Shown: positions 28,082 through 37,079 of the stretch, piece after piece | Numbering within the stretch: position 1 is the first letter of the stretch | Layout: the number at the start of each line of letters is the position of its first letter | Origin: Xanthomonas nasturtii | GTDB lineage: Bacteria; Pseudomonadota; Gammaproteobacteria; Xanthomonadales; Xanthomonadaceae | Direction: 5' to 3' | NCBI RefSeq assembly: GCF_001660815.1 | Contig: NZ_LYMI01000010.1 | Span: 32,153 to 96,152 of the forward strand | Length of the DNA stretch: 64,000 nt | Program-made: the position numbers and the translations under genes | The notes under the pieces: generated by a model | The model's input: only the letters and a program-made list of their open reading frames with translations | What the model was told of the DNA's origin: nothing | Databases searched by the model: none

Positions 28082-30154
28082 TCAGTCCTGCGGATAGCCG
28101 AAGCGCACCGCAATCAGGGTGAGCAGGTCGAACTGCGCGCCGAGCACGCTGCGGTAGTTGCGCCAGCGACCCGATGCCAGCCGCGCCGGGCCGCGCGGTT
28201 CGACCAGCGGGAAGCTCAGGCCGAAGGCCTGTTCCAGGGCAGTGGAAATGCCCTGCGGGTCGCTCTCGATGCCGTCCAGGCGGATGATGCGGTGCGGGTA
28301 GAGATCGCGTTCGTGCAGCACGGCCAGCTGTTCCAGCGCAATCAGCAGCCAGTCGGTGGCCTGCTGCGGCGACTGCAACGCCAGCGGCGCGGGCGCACCG
28401 GCCGAGAGCCAGTCCAGCAGCATGTCGCGCGGGTCGCGCAGCGCAATCGCCAAGCGGCCCTCGGGCAGGTGCGGGCGCAGCGCGGTGAGCAGGGTGTTGT
28501 CCCACCACAGCAGCCAGTCGATCACGTTGCCATCGTCGATGCCACGGCGCGGCAGTTGCGCCTTCCAGCCTTCCACCAGCGCCGTCGGTGCCAGTTCGCC
28601 GGAGGCCAGCTGTTCGACCGTGCGGTAGCTCTGCAACGCGTCCGCCGGCGGGGTGGTGCCGTAACGGTCGCCGCGTACCAGCGGGGTGGCTGCGTCCATC
28701 ACCGCAATCAGACGTTCGACATGCGAGCCGGGCGTGCCCCACACGAACAGCGGGCGCGCGGTGACGCTGTCGGGAATGCTGCCCAGCGCCGGCCACTGCA
28801 TCGGCTGCTTGGCTGCCTGCGGCGGCAACGGCAAGCGGTGCTGGGCCTGTTCGCGGTGGAACTGCATCCAGGTGCCCACGGCGGCATCGGGCTGGCCGGC
28901 GCGGTCCTGCACATTGCCCAGCCACGGCCGCAGCACGGTCTGCTGTGGCGCCGGCAACGACTCGATCAACGATTCGACGCAGGCGATCGCCGCTGGCGGG
29001 TCGCGTTCCAGCAAGGCCTCGACGATGCGCTGCTCGCCGCTGATGCGGCCCGGCTCCACCGCCACGATCTGGCGCGCCACCATTTCCGCTTCGTCGGCGT
29101 GCCCCTGCATGTCGTGCACGCGCATCAGCGCTTCCAGTGCCGGCAGGTGCTCGGGCATGGCCAGCAGCCAGCGCTCGATCACCGCCTGTGCCTGCGGCCC
29201 GCCGACCGGCTCGACCGCCAGACGGGCCAGCCACAGGTCGTGCGCGTTGGCCGAGGTGGCCAGCGCTGCGTCCAGGGTGTCGCGCGCGTCGTCCACCGCG
29301 CCCAACCGCTCCCAGGCGGTGAGCAACGCGTGCAGCGTGCGGCGGTCGTCCGGCCAGTGCGCCAGCGCCAGGCGCAGATGCGCGGCAGCCTGATCGGGAC
29401 GACCGGCCTGCAGTTCCATCTCGCCGGTGAGCCGGCGCATGGCCGGCAGATCGCCGTCGGGCTGGGCAAGCACGCCCTGCATGGCCGCCAATGCATCGTC
29501 CAGACGGCCCTGGCGCTGGGCGAGCTGGGCGATGAAGGCGCGCAACGCGGTACCGGGCGGATTGAGCTCGATCACGCGCTCGAAGGCGCGCTCGGCAAAC
29601 GCAAAATGCTGTTTCTGCAGATACGCAAAGCCCAGCGAAAACAGCACGCGCGCATCGTCCGGCAGCTGCTCGGCGGCACGGGTGAGCAACGACAGCGCGC
29701 GGTCGTGCTGCCCGCGGCGCAGTTCGACCACGCCATCGACGGCCAGCAATTGCGGATGTTCCGGCGCCAGCCGCGCGGCGGTACGGCTCAGCCGCTCGGC
29801 CTCATCCAGATCGCCGCGTGCCACCGCCAGATGCGCCTGCATCACGTAGGCATTGAACTGGTTGGGGTCCAGCGCGGTGGTGCGCGACAGCGCGGCATCG
29901 GCCGCAGGCAGATCACGCGTGGCCAGCAACGCGCCGGCGTGCAGCAGATGCAGGTCGGCATCTTCGGGCGTCAGCGTCAGCGCGGTATCGATGCTGGCCA
30001 GCGCCAGCGCAGGCTGCCCTTGCTGCTGCAGCGCAAGCGCCAGCCAGCGGTGCGCGGCAGCGTTGTCGGGCGCGGTGGTTGCCCACTCGCGGGCCAGCGC
30101 CACCGCATCGTCGGCCGCATTGCGGCGCAGGGCTTGAAGAATGGCGTCTTGCAT
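28082..30154 (-). CDS. TPR protein with C-terminal sulfotransferase-like domain
   Basis: The 690-residue protein has about ten tetratricopeptide-like repeats over residues 1-420 (for example AAHRWLALALQQQGQPALALASIDTALTLTPED) and a C-terminal domain arranged like a PAPS sulfotransferase, with PLFVWGTPGSHVERLIAVMD as the P-loop-like segment, RDPRDMLLDWLS as the 3-prime-phosphate region and a terminal LEQAFGL...W-R-Y segment. The P-loop lacks the usual RSGTS, so activity is uncertain. The start ATG 30154 lacks a clear ribosome site, but the TPR begins right after it. No signal peptide. Confidence 0.78.
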   Translation of the reverse strand: MQDAILQALRRNAADDAVALAREWATTAPDNAAAHRWLALALQQQGQPALALASIDTALTLTPEDADLHLLHAGALLATRDLPAADAALSRTTALDPNQFNAYVMQAHLAVARGDLDEAERLSRTAARLAPEHPQLLAVDGVVELRRGQHDRALSLLTRAAEQLPDDARVLFSLGFAYLQKQHFAFAERAFERVIELNPPGTALRAFIAQLAQRQGRLDDALAAMQGVLAQPDGDLPAMRRLTGEMELQAGRPDQAAAHLRLALAHWPDDRRTLHALLTAWERLGAVDDARDTLDAALATSANAHDLWLARLAVEPVGGPQAQAVIERWLLAMPEHLPALEALMRVHDMQGHADEAEMVARQIVAVEPGRISGEQRIVEALLERDPPAAIACVESLIESLPAPQQTVLRPWLGNVQDRAGQPDAAVGTWMQFHREQAQHRLPLPPQAAKQPMQWPALGSIPDSVTARPLFVWGTPGSHVERLIAVMDAATPLVRGDRYGTTPPADALQSYRTVEQLASGELAPTALVEGWKAQLPRRGIDDGNVIDWLLWWDNTLLTALRPHLPEGRLAIALRDPRDMLLDWLSAGAPAPLALQSPQQATDWLLIALEQLAVLHERDLYPHRIIRLDGIESDPQGISTALEQAFGLSFPLVEPRGPARLASGRWRNYRSVLGAQFDLLTLIAVRFGYPQD

Positions 30155-30294
30155 GGCGGCGGTGGGTCCCGGACAAACGCCTATTGTAACGATGCGCGGG
30201 GTAGCGCCGCCCTTGCGCGGCGCATCCACAACGCCAGCGGCGGTGACGCGCGTCGTCGCACGCCTTGCCTGCATCTGGGCAGGTGCAACGCGCT

Positions 30295-31281
30295 CTAGGC
30301 GCGTGAGGTCAGCCGTTCGGCCACCCAGCGTTCGGCAAAGCCGTCGCCGCGGGCATTTTCCAGAAAGCCGCAATGCCCGCCCCAGCGCGCGATTTCCAGA
30401 TGCGCATGTGCCGGCAACTGCCAGCCGGCGAAATCCTCGAACGGAATCACCGGGTCGTCTTCGGCCATCAGGATGTCGACCGGTACCTGCAGGCCGGCCA
30501 GGCGCTCGCCGGCAATCGAATAGCTGTCGAAATACGCTTCCAGCGAGCCGTGCCCGGTGTGCTGCACGGCCAGCCAGGCCATCAGCTCGCGCATGTCCAG
30601 CGCCAGGGTGGCGTCGTCGTAGCCGTGCTGGTCGGGGAACAGCTTGCGCTTGCGCAGCAGCGATTCGCGCCATTTGCGGCGGAAATACCAGTCGTAGAAC
30701 TGCGGGCCCTTTTCCAGCTGGGTCATGGTGGCGGCCGGGTCCAATAGTGGGCACACCGCTGCCACCCGTGCCAGCGGCAGGCCCGCGGCCGGCGCACGCA
30801 ACGCCAGCCGCAGCGCGAAGTTGCCGCCCAGCGAATAGCCTGCGGCCAGCAACTGCGGCGCAGGAAAACGCCGCCACAGATCGCCCGCGGCATTGACCAC
30901 TTCTTCGATGCGATCGGAATGGAACAGATCGACGTTGAGATGGTGGGTGCCGCCGTGGTCGCGGAAATTCAGCCGGAACACCTGATAGCCCAGGCCAAGC
31001 AGGCGCGCAGCGGTCAGGCGCATGTAGTTGGAATCGGCGCTGCCTTCCCAGCCGTGCAGCAACAGCACGCTGCCGCGCAGCGGCGCATCGCCGGGCGGGA
31101 TGCTCATCCAGCCCTGCAGGCGCACACCGTCGCCGCCATCGAGAATGTGTTCGCTGGTGACTGCGCCGCTGGCGGCCAGCAACTGGCGGCTGCGGATGCG
31201 CCGCAAGGCGCTGCTGCCGAGCACCGATTGCACATGCGGATTGCGCAGCCAGCGCGGCGGCGAATAGTCGGAGGCGTTCAT
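30295..31281 (-). CDS. YheT-family alpha/beta hydrolase
   Basis: The 328-residue hydrolase has WLRNPHVQSVLGS at the start, LLLHGWEGSADSNYMRL (oxyanion region), the nucleophile elbow AAGYSLGGNFALR, the acid in MAEDDPVIP and the catalytic His in RWGGHCGFLENA. All are typical of the YheT (AB-hydrolase 1, UPF0017) group of esterases with unclear substrates. ATG 31281 (MNASDYSPP) is preferred to the upstream MRRVER. It is in a leftward run with the acyltransferase and the TPR-sulfotransferase gene. Confidence 0.88.
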   Translation of the reverse strand: MNASDYSPPRWLRNPHVQSVLGSSALRRIRSRQLLAASGAVTSEHILDGGDGVRLQGWMSIPPGDAPLRGSVLLLHGWEGSADSNYMRLTAARLLGLGYQVFRLNFRDHGGTHHLNVDLFHSDRIEEVVNAAGDLWRRFPAPQLLAAGYSLGGNFALRLALRAPAAGLPLARVAAVCPLLDPAATMTQLEKGPQFYDWYFRRKWRESLLRKRKLFPDQHGYDDATLALDMRELMAWLAVQHTGHGSLEAYFDSYSIAGERLAGLQVPVDILMAEDDPVIPFEDFAGWQLPAHAHLEIARWGGHCGFLENARGDGFAERWVAERLTSRA

Positions 31282-31343
31282 GCGCTCAACGCGCCGCATG
31301 CTGTCGCGCCGGCCGCCTGGAGGATGCGCGTACGCATCGGCGG

Positions 31344-32147
31344 CTAGGTCTCCATCGCCGCGATGATGCGTTGCCGCGAGGTATCGGCCAGGCGGCGCCT
31401 GCCTTCGATGTCGAAGGCGCGAATCGGCTCAAGAAAATGCACTTCGGCCAGCCGCGACGGCTCACCGAGCAGACGCACGATATTGGCGAAGAAACTTTCG
31501 CGCTCGCCAAAAGCCACCACCGCCTGCGCATTGCCGCGCACGCCATAACGCAGCGCCACCGGCTGTACCGGCACGCCGGCTTCGACCGCCGCCTGGAAGA
31601 TGCGCGCATGGAACGGGCCGACCTCGGTACCGCCGCGGGTGCGCCCTTCCGGAAAGACCCCCACCGGCTTGCCGCTTTGCAGGCGCAGCAACATTTCCTG
31701 CAGCACCCCGCCCAGCGATTCGGTATTACCGCGCTGATGGAAAATGGTCTGGCCCTTGGTCGCCAGCCAGCCCACCAGCGGCCAGCCGGCGATTTCACGC
31801 TTGGCCACAAAGCCCATCACGCGCTGGCTGTGCAGCATGGAGATGTCCACCCAGCTGACGTGGTTGGCCACGAACAGCGTCGCGCCCGGCAGCGGCGTGC
31901 CGAAGCGGCGCAGCCGGAAGCCGAAGATGCGCATCAGGTTGCCCTGCCACCAGCGGATCATCAGCTCGTCCAGGGTGTCGTCGTGCCCGGTGCGGATCCG
32001 CGCCAGCGGCGGCGCCACCACGCACAACATGGTGACCGGCAGGCAGATGCACAGGTGCAGCAACACCAAGGGCACCCGATACAGGTACCGGAACCAACGC
32101 AACGCGCCGCCAGCGTCGCGCGTGGCGTCCAGGGATGACTCGCTCAT
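31344..32147 (-). CDS. 1-acyl-glycerol-3-phosphate-type acyltransferase (PlsC family)
   Basis: This 267-residue inner-membrane protein has an N-terminal hydrophobic helix (about residues 21-42) and the PlsC motifs NHVSWVD (H-x4-D), an RGN-type segment after IFHQ, and FPEGRTRGG. It transfers an acyl chain to a lysophospholipid or lyso-ornithine lipid; which one cannot be told. ATG 32147 (MSESSLDATRD) is chosen over an upstream frame extension. It is 62 bp upstream of the YheT gene. Confidence 0.87.
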   Translation of the reverse strand: MSESSLDATRDAGGALRWFRYLYRVPLVLLHLCICLPVTMLCVVAPPLARIRTGHDDTLDELMIRWWQGNLMRIFGFRLRRFGTPLPGATLFVANHVSWVDISMLHSQRVMGFVAKREIAGWPLVGWLATKGQTIFHQRGNTESLGGVLQEMLLRLQSGKPVGVFPEGRTRGGTEVGPFHARIFQAAVEAGVPVQPVALRYGVRGNAQAVVAFGERESFFANIVRLLGEPSRLAEVHFLEPIRAFDIEGRRRLADTSRQRIIAAMET

Positions 32148-32264
32148 TCGACGAACGGAACCGGTAACAGGGGAAGGAGGCGCGACCATTGTGACAGCAG
32201 CGTGGCCGCGGCGCAGTGCCGGCAGCGGATGGCGCTGTTCCACCCATGCGGTCGCCGGGCGGGC

Positions 32265-32693
32265 TCAGCCATTGCCGCGCGGTACCACCGCCAGGGTCAG
32301 CCGCGACACGCAAACGCGTTTGCCGGCCGGGTTTTCGATGGTGATGTCCCATACCTGGGTGCTGCGCCCCACGTGCACCGCCCGTGCAGTGCCGGTCACC
32401 AGCCCCTGGGTGGCAGCGCGCAGGTGATTGGCATTGATCTCCAGGCCCACGCACATCTGGGTCGTCATATCCACGCACAGGTTGCCGGCGCTGCTGCCCA
32501 GCGTCTCGGCCAGCACCACCGAGGCGCCGCCGTGCAGCAGGCCATATGGCTGCTTGGTGCGCGCATCCACCGGCATGGTGGCGCGCAGCCAATCCTCACC
32601 GGCTTCGGTGAACACGATGCCCAGATGTTCGATCAAGGTGTCGCGGCTGGAGGCATTGAGGGCGTTTAGATCGACGGGGTCGCGGAAGGTCAT
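32265..32693 (-). CDS. Hotdog-fold acyl-CoA thioesterase (PaaI/YbdB/YdiI type)
   Basis: The 142-residue protein has the hotdog signature [21 protein letters not shown] and the strand region [37 protein letters not shown]. Family members hydrolyse acyl- or aroyl-CoA or proofread carrier proteins; no entA- or men-type neighbours are present. The ATG at 32693 is five bases from a 12-unit heptamer array, which leaves no room for a ribosome site, so the transcript leader is unusual. Confidence 0.87.
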   Translation of the reverse strand: MTFRDPVDLNALNASSRDTLIEHLGIVFTEAGEDWLRATMPVDARTKQPYGLLHGGASVVLAETLGSSAGNLCVDMTTQMCVGLEINANHLRAATQGLVTGTARAVHVGRSTQVWDITIENPAGKRVCVSRLTLAVVPRGNG

Positions 32694-32698
32694 AGGCT

Positions 32699-32782
32699 GG
32701 GGATTGGGGATTGGGGATTGGGGATTGGGGATTGGGGATTGGGAATCGGGAATCGGGAATCGGGAATCGGGAATCGGGAATC
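32699..32782. repeat. Twelve-unit heptamer tandem repeat with G-quadruplex potential
   Basis: Six copies of GGGGATT (32699-32740) pass directly into six copies of GGGAATC (32741-32782). Four or more G-runs of four separated by ATT can fold as an intramolecular G-quadruplex on the plus strand, which is the template strand for the thioesterase gene. The array lies just upstream of that gene's start codon. Confidence 0.95.
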
Positions 32783-33002
32783 GCAAGAGCATCCCGGCGC
32801 CTGGAGTGCGATGCAACTGGGCAGTGATGCCGGCGGCCGAGGCGGCGCCGATGCGGTACGCGGCGGTCGCCGGCGGCACGCGCAGCGTCTTCAGCGATAT
32901 CCGGCGTGTACGTGCCGATCCGTCGCCAACCGCGTCCATCTCCCCACAACGCGCTGCACCAGCAGGCACCCGCTGAACGACCAGCGCAGCACATCAGGCC
33001 GA

Positions 33003-35018
33003 TCAGAGAATCGGCACCAGCCCGGCGCCGAAGGCGGTGAGCATGCGCACCAGCAGCCACTTGGGGCCGACGTTGACCTCCGGGAAGTCGCCCACTGCCA
33101 CATAACACTGCCGGAATTGCGGATCCTGCCGCTTGAGCGGGAATGGGCAATCCGGGCCGGGCTGGAACTCGTAATTGGTGGCGTAGCGCCACGGCCAGAA
33201 ATCCAGCACCGGCAGCGCCTCGGACACCTTGCCCACGCTGTAGTTCAACCCGCTCAACACCGGCGGCTTTTCGCGCGAGGCCACTGTCCAGGCATTTTCC
33301 GGAGCAATATCGCGCTCGATGCTGGCCGCCAGCGCTTGCGCAAAGCGCGCATCGTCGATCACCACGGCCGCTTCGGTGTTGTAGTTTTCGCTGCGCGGGT
33401 CGAAGTTGTGCGTGCCGATCACGCCGATGCGGCGGTCCACCACCAGCGACTTGGCGTGCAGGCCCATGCGCGCACCGGCGCGGGTCACCGGCAGCGGCTT
33501 GTTGACTGCGCGCGTGCCCAGAAACGACGGCCGGGTTTCGGTACGCAGCACGCGGCGATCGACCTCGCTGCCGCCGGGCGCGCGGCCGGCGCCACTGCTG
33601 CCGCGAATCACGCTGCCGCCGGTGCTGCGGGAATCTGCACCGCTGCTGCCACGCACCGCATTGCCGGCCGCACTGCCACCGATCAGGCGATTGTCACGGC
33701 TGTCTTCGTTGATCTCGGAGGCAGGATTGAGCGGGTCCGGCACCAGGTTGGCGTAATCCACCGGCGCATCCAGCGGAAACGGCTTGAACTCGTACAGGTT
33801 GAAGCCCAGCTCGCGCATGTTGCGGCGTTTGAACTTGTACGACAGCGCATACACGATGGGATTGTCGGTGGCTGCCAGGCTGTTGGTCGACACCACGATG
33901 CGCGGCGGCTGCGGGCGTTTGCGCAGCTCACGGAAGATCGCCTGGGCCTCGTCGGACAACACCAGATATGGCGTTTGCAGCAGCACTTCCTGCTGTGCAT
34001 TGGCGATCAGCCCATCCAGCTCCGGCGCCGTCGATACCGCCTTGGCGGCATGTTCCCTACGATGTTTTTGCGGCAGGTCGGCCACGTACAGCACGCGCTG
34101 CACCGGCATCGCCGGCGTGACGAAGGCATCGCGCACGAACTGCGGATCGCGCGCTTCGCGGTCCACCCGCGCCACCCGATCCGGGCGCCGGAACTGTGCG
34201 GGCGGCATCTGCGGAGCGCCCTGCTCCAGCAATAGCCTGCCCACATCGTTCAGACGCTCGGCCGGCACGCTGCGCTGAGCGCGCCAGAACGCATCGAAAT
34301 TGGCGGCCATCGCACGCACTTCCGGGCCGGCCAGAATCACATCGCGGTCGCGGAAGTTGTATTCGCTGTCCCAGTCGTAATAGTCGTCCTGGTAGTTGCG
34401 CCCGCCGACCACCCCGAGCACGTCGTCCACCACCAGCAGCTTGTTGTGCATGCGCTGGTTGAAGCGGCGGAAACAGCACACCACGCTGCCGGCGTAATCG
34501 AAATAATTGAGTTTGACCTTGCCGAAGGTGGGGTTGTAGATGCGCAGCTGCAGGTTTTCGTGGCTGCTGGCGAGCGCGCCGAGAATCTGCAGGTCGGCAA
34601 TGGCCGAAAGCTGATCGATCAGGATCCGCACCTTGACCCCGCGCCGGGCGGCGTCGGTCAGCGCGTCCAGGATCATGCGCGCACTGTCGTCCTTGTCGAA
34701 GATGTAGGTCTGCAGGTCGACGCTGCGGGTGGCGCTGCGGATCAGGTTGAGCCGTGCCACCAGCGATTCTTCGCCGTGGTCGACGATGGTGGCGTAGTGC
34801 CGCGGTGCCGCCGGTGTGGAGGCGGTGATGGCCTCGCCACCCAGCGCGCGCAGTGGCGAGGGCTGGGCGCAGTGATTGGCCTGGCTGCAGCTCACCACGG
34901 TGCTGCGCGCCGCCGCGGCCACGCCGGCGGCGCGGTTGCGTTCGATTTGCGACAGGCCGGCGCATCCAGTGCCGAGCAACAGCGTTGCCAGCACAAGCAA
35001 CCTCAACAGGAACCTCAC
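33003..35018 (-). CDS. Phospholipase D-family lipoprotein (cardiolipin synthase C-like)
   Basis: The 671-residue protein has a lipoprotein signal (LLGTGCAG, Cys about 20) and two PLD domains with HKD motifs HNKLLVVDDVLGVVGG(RN) and HAKSLVVDRRIGVIGTHNFDPRSEN. The order resembles ClsC-type enzymes that make cardiolipin. Between the domains lies a Gly/Ser/Arg-rich low-complexity insert (GGSAAGNAVRGSSGADSRS and similar, repeated GSSGA). The start is GTG 35018, whose GTGA overlaps the stop of yceI; AGGAGG lies upstream. Confidence 0.85.
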   Translation of the reverse strand: MRFLLRLLVLATLLLGTGCAGLSQIERNRAAGVAAAARSTVVSCSQANHCAQPSPLRALGGEAITASTPAAPRHYATIVDHGEESLVARLNLIRSATRSVDLQTYIFDKDDSARMILDALTDAARRGVKVRILIDQLSAIADLQILGALASSHENLQLRIYNPTFGKVKLNYFDYAGSVVCCFRRFNQRMHNKLLVVDDVLGVVGGRNYQDDYYDWDSEYNFRDRDVILAGPEVRAMAANFDAFWRAQRSVPAERLNDVGRLLLEQGAPQMPPAQFRRPDRVARVDREARDPQFVRDAFVTPAMPVQRVLYVADLPQKHRREHAAKAVSTAPELDGLIANAQQEVLLQTPYLVLSDEAQAIFRELRKRPQPPRIVVSTNSLAATDNPIVYALSYKFKRRNMRELGFNLYEFKPFPLDAPVDYANLVPDPLNPASEINEDSRDNRLIGGSAAGNAVRGSSGADSRSTGGSVIRGSSGAGRAPGGSEVDRRVLRTETRPSFLGTRAVNKPLPVTRAGARMGLHAKSLVVDRRIGVIGTHNFDPRSENYNTEAAVVIDDARFAQALAASIERDIAPENAWTVASREKPPVLSGLNYSVGKVSEALPVLDFWPWRYATNYEFQPGPDCPFPLKRQDPQFRQCYVAVGDFPEVNVGPKWLLVRMLTAFGAGLVPIL

Positions 35019-35587
35019 GGGCGCCGCGCCTCCTGCAAGCGCCCACGCAGAATGAACGTCACCCTGTCGCCCAGGGCCATCTGCCACGCATTCATTCCGT
35101 AACGTCCACGCAGGACCGTACCTCGGCTGATCACGTCGCAATCATAGCCCGGCCGCGCGCATTCAGCTGGTGCCACATGCAGGGTCTCGATGTGGGTGAT
35201 TCCGCGGATGGTCAGGTTGCCGATGATGTCGCCGCCGCCCTTGACCACTTCTTCGGCGTAGGGCAGCGACTCGAATTCCACCACCGGGTAGCGCGCCACG
35301 TCGAAAAAATCTTCGCCCCGCATCCAGCTGGTGTACCGGTCCTTACCCGGAATCTCTACCTGAGTGGCATCCAGCCGGAAGCGCACCTGCATGCGCCGGT
35401 CCGGCAACTCCACCAGCTCACCGCGAAAACGCGGGAAGAATCCCTCCAGTTTCATGCCGAAGCGGGTCTTGATCTCGAACCCGAAGCGCGACTGCACCGG
35501 ATCGATGAGGTGCACCTTCTGCTGCGCAAGGCAGGGGAGCGCGACCCAGAGCGCGAGCCAGGCGAACCAGCGCAGCGACGATGACAC
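35015..35587 (-). CDS. YceI-family periplasmic protein
   Basis: The 190-residue protein has a signal peptide (RWFAWLALWVALPCLAQ) and the YceI lipocalin-like barrel: IDPVQSRFGFEIKTRFG, FRGELVELPDRRMQVRFRLD, W-R-GEDFFDVARYPVVEFES and GNLTIRGITH. YceI proteins bind isoprenoids such as quinones. GTG 35587 starts three bases after the sixA stop, and its own stop overlaps the PLD gene start, so sixA-yceI-pld form one operon. Confidence 0.88.
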   Translation of the reverse strand: MSSSLRWFAWLALWVALPCLAQQKVHLIDPVQSRFGFEIKTRFGMKLEGFFPRFRGELVELPDRRMQVRFRLDATQVEIPGKDRYTSWMRGEDFFDVARYPVVEFESLPYAEEVVKGGGDIIGNLTIRGITHIETLHVAPAECARPGYDCDVISRGTVLRGRYGMNAWQMALGDRVTFILRGRLQEARRP

Positions 35588-35590
35588 GGA

Positions 35591-36067
35591 TCAAGGCCAC
35601 CAGAAGGCGGTCAGGCGGGCGATTCCCGGCTCGATGGCGGCATCAAGCGGCAGCGCCAGCAAGGCGATCGAAGCGGTCGGCATGCCGCGGTAGTCGCCGG
35701 TCTGCCCGCTATGCATCAGTGCGGCCAGCCGCTCCAGGCCGGGGTTGTGGCCGACCAGCAACAGGCGCTCGGCCTCGCGGTGTTCGTCCACCAGGCTGGC
35801 CAGGGTGCCCGGGGTTGCTTCGTAGATGCGTTCGTCCAGACGTTGTTCGATATAGCCGGTGAGCTCGAGCACCGCCTCCAGGGTCTCGCGGGCACGCCGC
35901 GCCGGTGAGCACAGCACCCGGTCCGGGACCAGCCGCTGTTCGCGCAGCCAGCGCCCGGCAGATTCGGCTTCGGCGATGCCATGCGGAGACAGCGGGCGGT
36001 CGAAATCGGCCTGACCGGTGTCGGCTGGCTCGGCGTGGGCGTGTCGCAACAAGATCAATTCGCGCAT
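35591..36067 (-). CDS. sixA: Phosphohistidine phosphatase SixA
   Basis: SixA is a histidine-phosphatase that removes phosphate from phosphohistidine proteins such as hybrid sensor HPt domains or PTS components. The 158-residue protein starts MRELILLRHAHAEP with catalytic His9, has the FDRPLSPHG segment, SPARRARETLE and the second catalytic His in LLVGHNPGLE (about 107). It is followed closely by yceI and preceded 15 bp upstream by parA. Confidence 0.9.
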   Translation of the reverse strand: MRELILLRHAHAEPADTGQADFDRPLSPHGIAEAESAGRWLREQRLVPDRVLCSPARRARETLEAVLELTGYIEQRLDERIYEATPGTLASLVDEHREAERLLLVGHNPGLERLAALMHSGQTGDYRGMPTASIALLALPLDAAIEPGIARLTAFWWP

Positions 36068-36082
36068 AGGAACTTTCCGGTT

Positions 36083-36715
36083 CTAGGACTTCTTGAGCCA
36101 CTTGAACAGCGGCTCCCAGTCCTGTTGATGGTCGCGCACCTGCGCCGAACGATAATCGAACAAGCTGCGCCCCAGCCCGGCCATGACCACATAGGCCTGG
36201 GTGTCGCGCAGTTGCGTCACCAGCGGATACGGCCAGGTGCCGATCATCTCGGCGGCCTGCTGCGAGATCTGGGTCCAGGGACGTGCGCGGTTGAGCACCA
36301 GGCCCACCGGCAGCTTGCGCTGGTGCACGCGTGGCACCTTGGCCAGCGTGTTGAGAAAGCCGACCACCGCTTCGATATCCAGCGCCGAGGACAGCACCGG
36401 TACCACGATGGCGTCGACGTGGTCGAGGAATCCGCCCAGATCGTCGGCCATTGCCCCGGCCGGTGCATCGATGATCAAGGTATCGGTGCCGTCCGGCACC
36501 GCCGCCTGCCAGTTGCGGCGCCTGGTGGCGTCGATCGGCAGCACCGCACTTTCCAGGCTGGCGCGGCGCTGTGCCCAACGGGTGGATGAGCCTTGCGGAT
36601 CGGCATCCGCCAGCACGGTGCGCTGGCCTTGCAACGCCGCATGTGCGGCCAGATTGGTGGCGATCGTGGTCTTGCCGACGCCGCCTTTGGAGGCGGCCAC
36701 CAGGACTGTCTTCAT
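36083..36715 (-). CDS. Orphan ParA-family ATPase
   Basis: The 210-residue protein has the deviant Walker [10 protein letters not shown] (residues 9-17), Walker A-prime [12 protein letters not shown] and Walker B LIIDAPAG. There is no adjacent parB, so it is an orphan of the type that positions cargo such as chemoreceptors or envelope complexes, not a plasmid partition gene. Start ATG 36715 ([12 protein letters not shown]). Likely first gene of the parA-sixA-yceI-pld run. Confidence 0.88.
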   Translation of the reverse strand: MKTVLVAASKGGVGKTTIATNLAAHAALQGQRTVLADADPQGSSTRWAQRRASLESAVLPIDATRRRNWQAAVPDGTDTLIIDAPAGAMADDLGGFLDHVDAIVVPVLSSALDIEAVVGFLNTLAKVPRVHQRKLPVGLVLNRARPWTQISQQAAEMIGTWPYPLVTQLRDTQAYVVMAGLGRSLFDYRSAQVRDHQQDWEPLFKWLKKS

Positions 36716-37079
36716 GCACGCCTCGCTTCCGGGAGCAAGTCGGCAGCGTACACCGCAGCAGGGTGAGGAAGTAGTCGAAAGGCGTTAAACGCGCGGATGG
36801 CGTACAGACGAACACCGCGCAGACCTGCAGGCGATGCGCGCAACGCCTTCTGCCGCAGCCGCGCGTGGCAATCACCGCGCGGTCATTACCGATCGCAAGA
36901 TGATCTGCGCGCGTTACTCAAATGCGGCGCTGCATTGCATTGCAATGACGGCATCGCAATGCAGCATTGCGGCAACGTCGGGCCGCCTGGCATCTGGTGT
37001 AGCGAGCGGACGCGAGCGCATACACTGCAGCAAGTGGCGTCCTGCTACGGCAGAAACCTGCAACGGCAGCCCTTCCGTC
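36716..37079. other. Intergenic region with a 10-bp inverted repeat
   Basis: GCTGCATTGC (36929-36938) and GCAATGCAGC (36956-36965) are a perfect inverted repeat with 17 bases between, among further GCATTGCAATG repeats. It could be an operator or terminator for the AEC permease or parA; nothing else is recognisable. Confidence 0.5.

Noticed and set aside
27803..30298. Long plus-strand open frame opposite the TPR-sulfotransferase gene
   Set aside because: Gln/Arg/His-rich shadow of a gene with clear TPR repeats on the other strand.
32699..32782. CRISPR-like array
   Set aside because: Units are 7 bp with no spacers; it is a simple tandem repeat.
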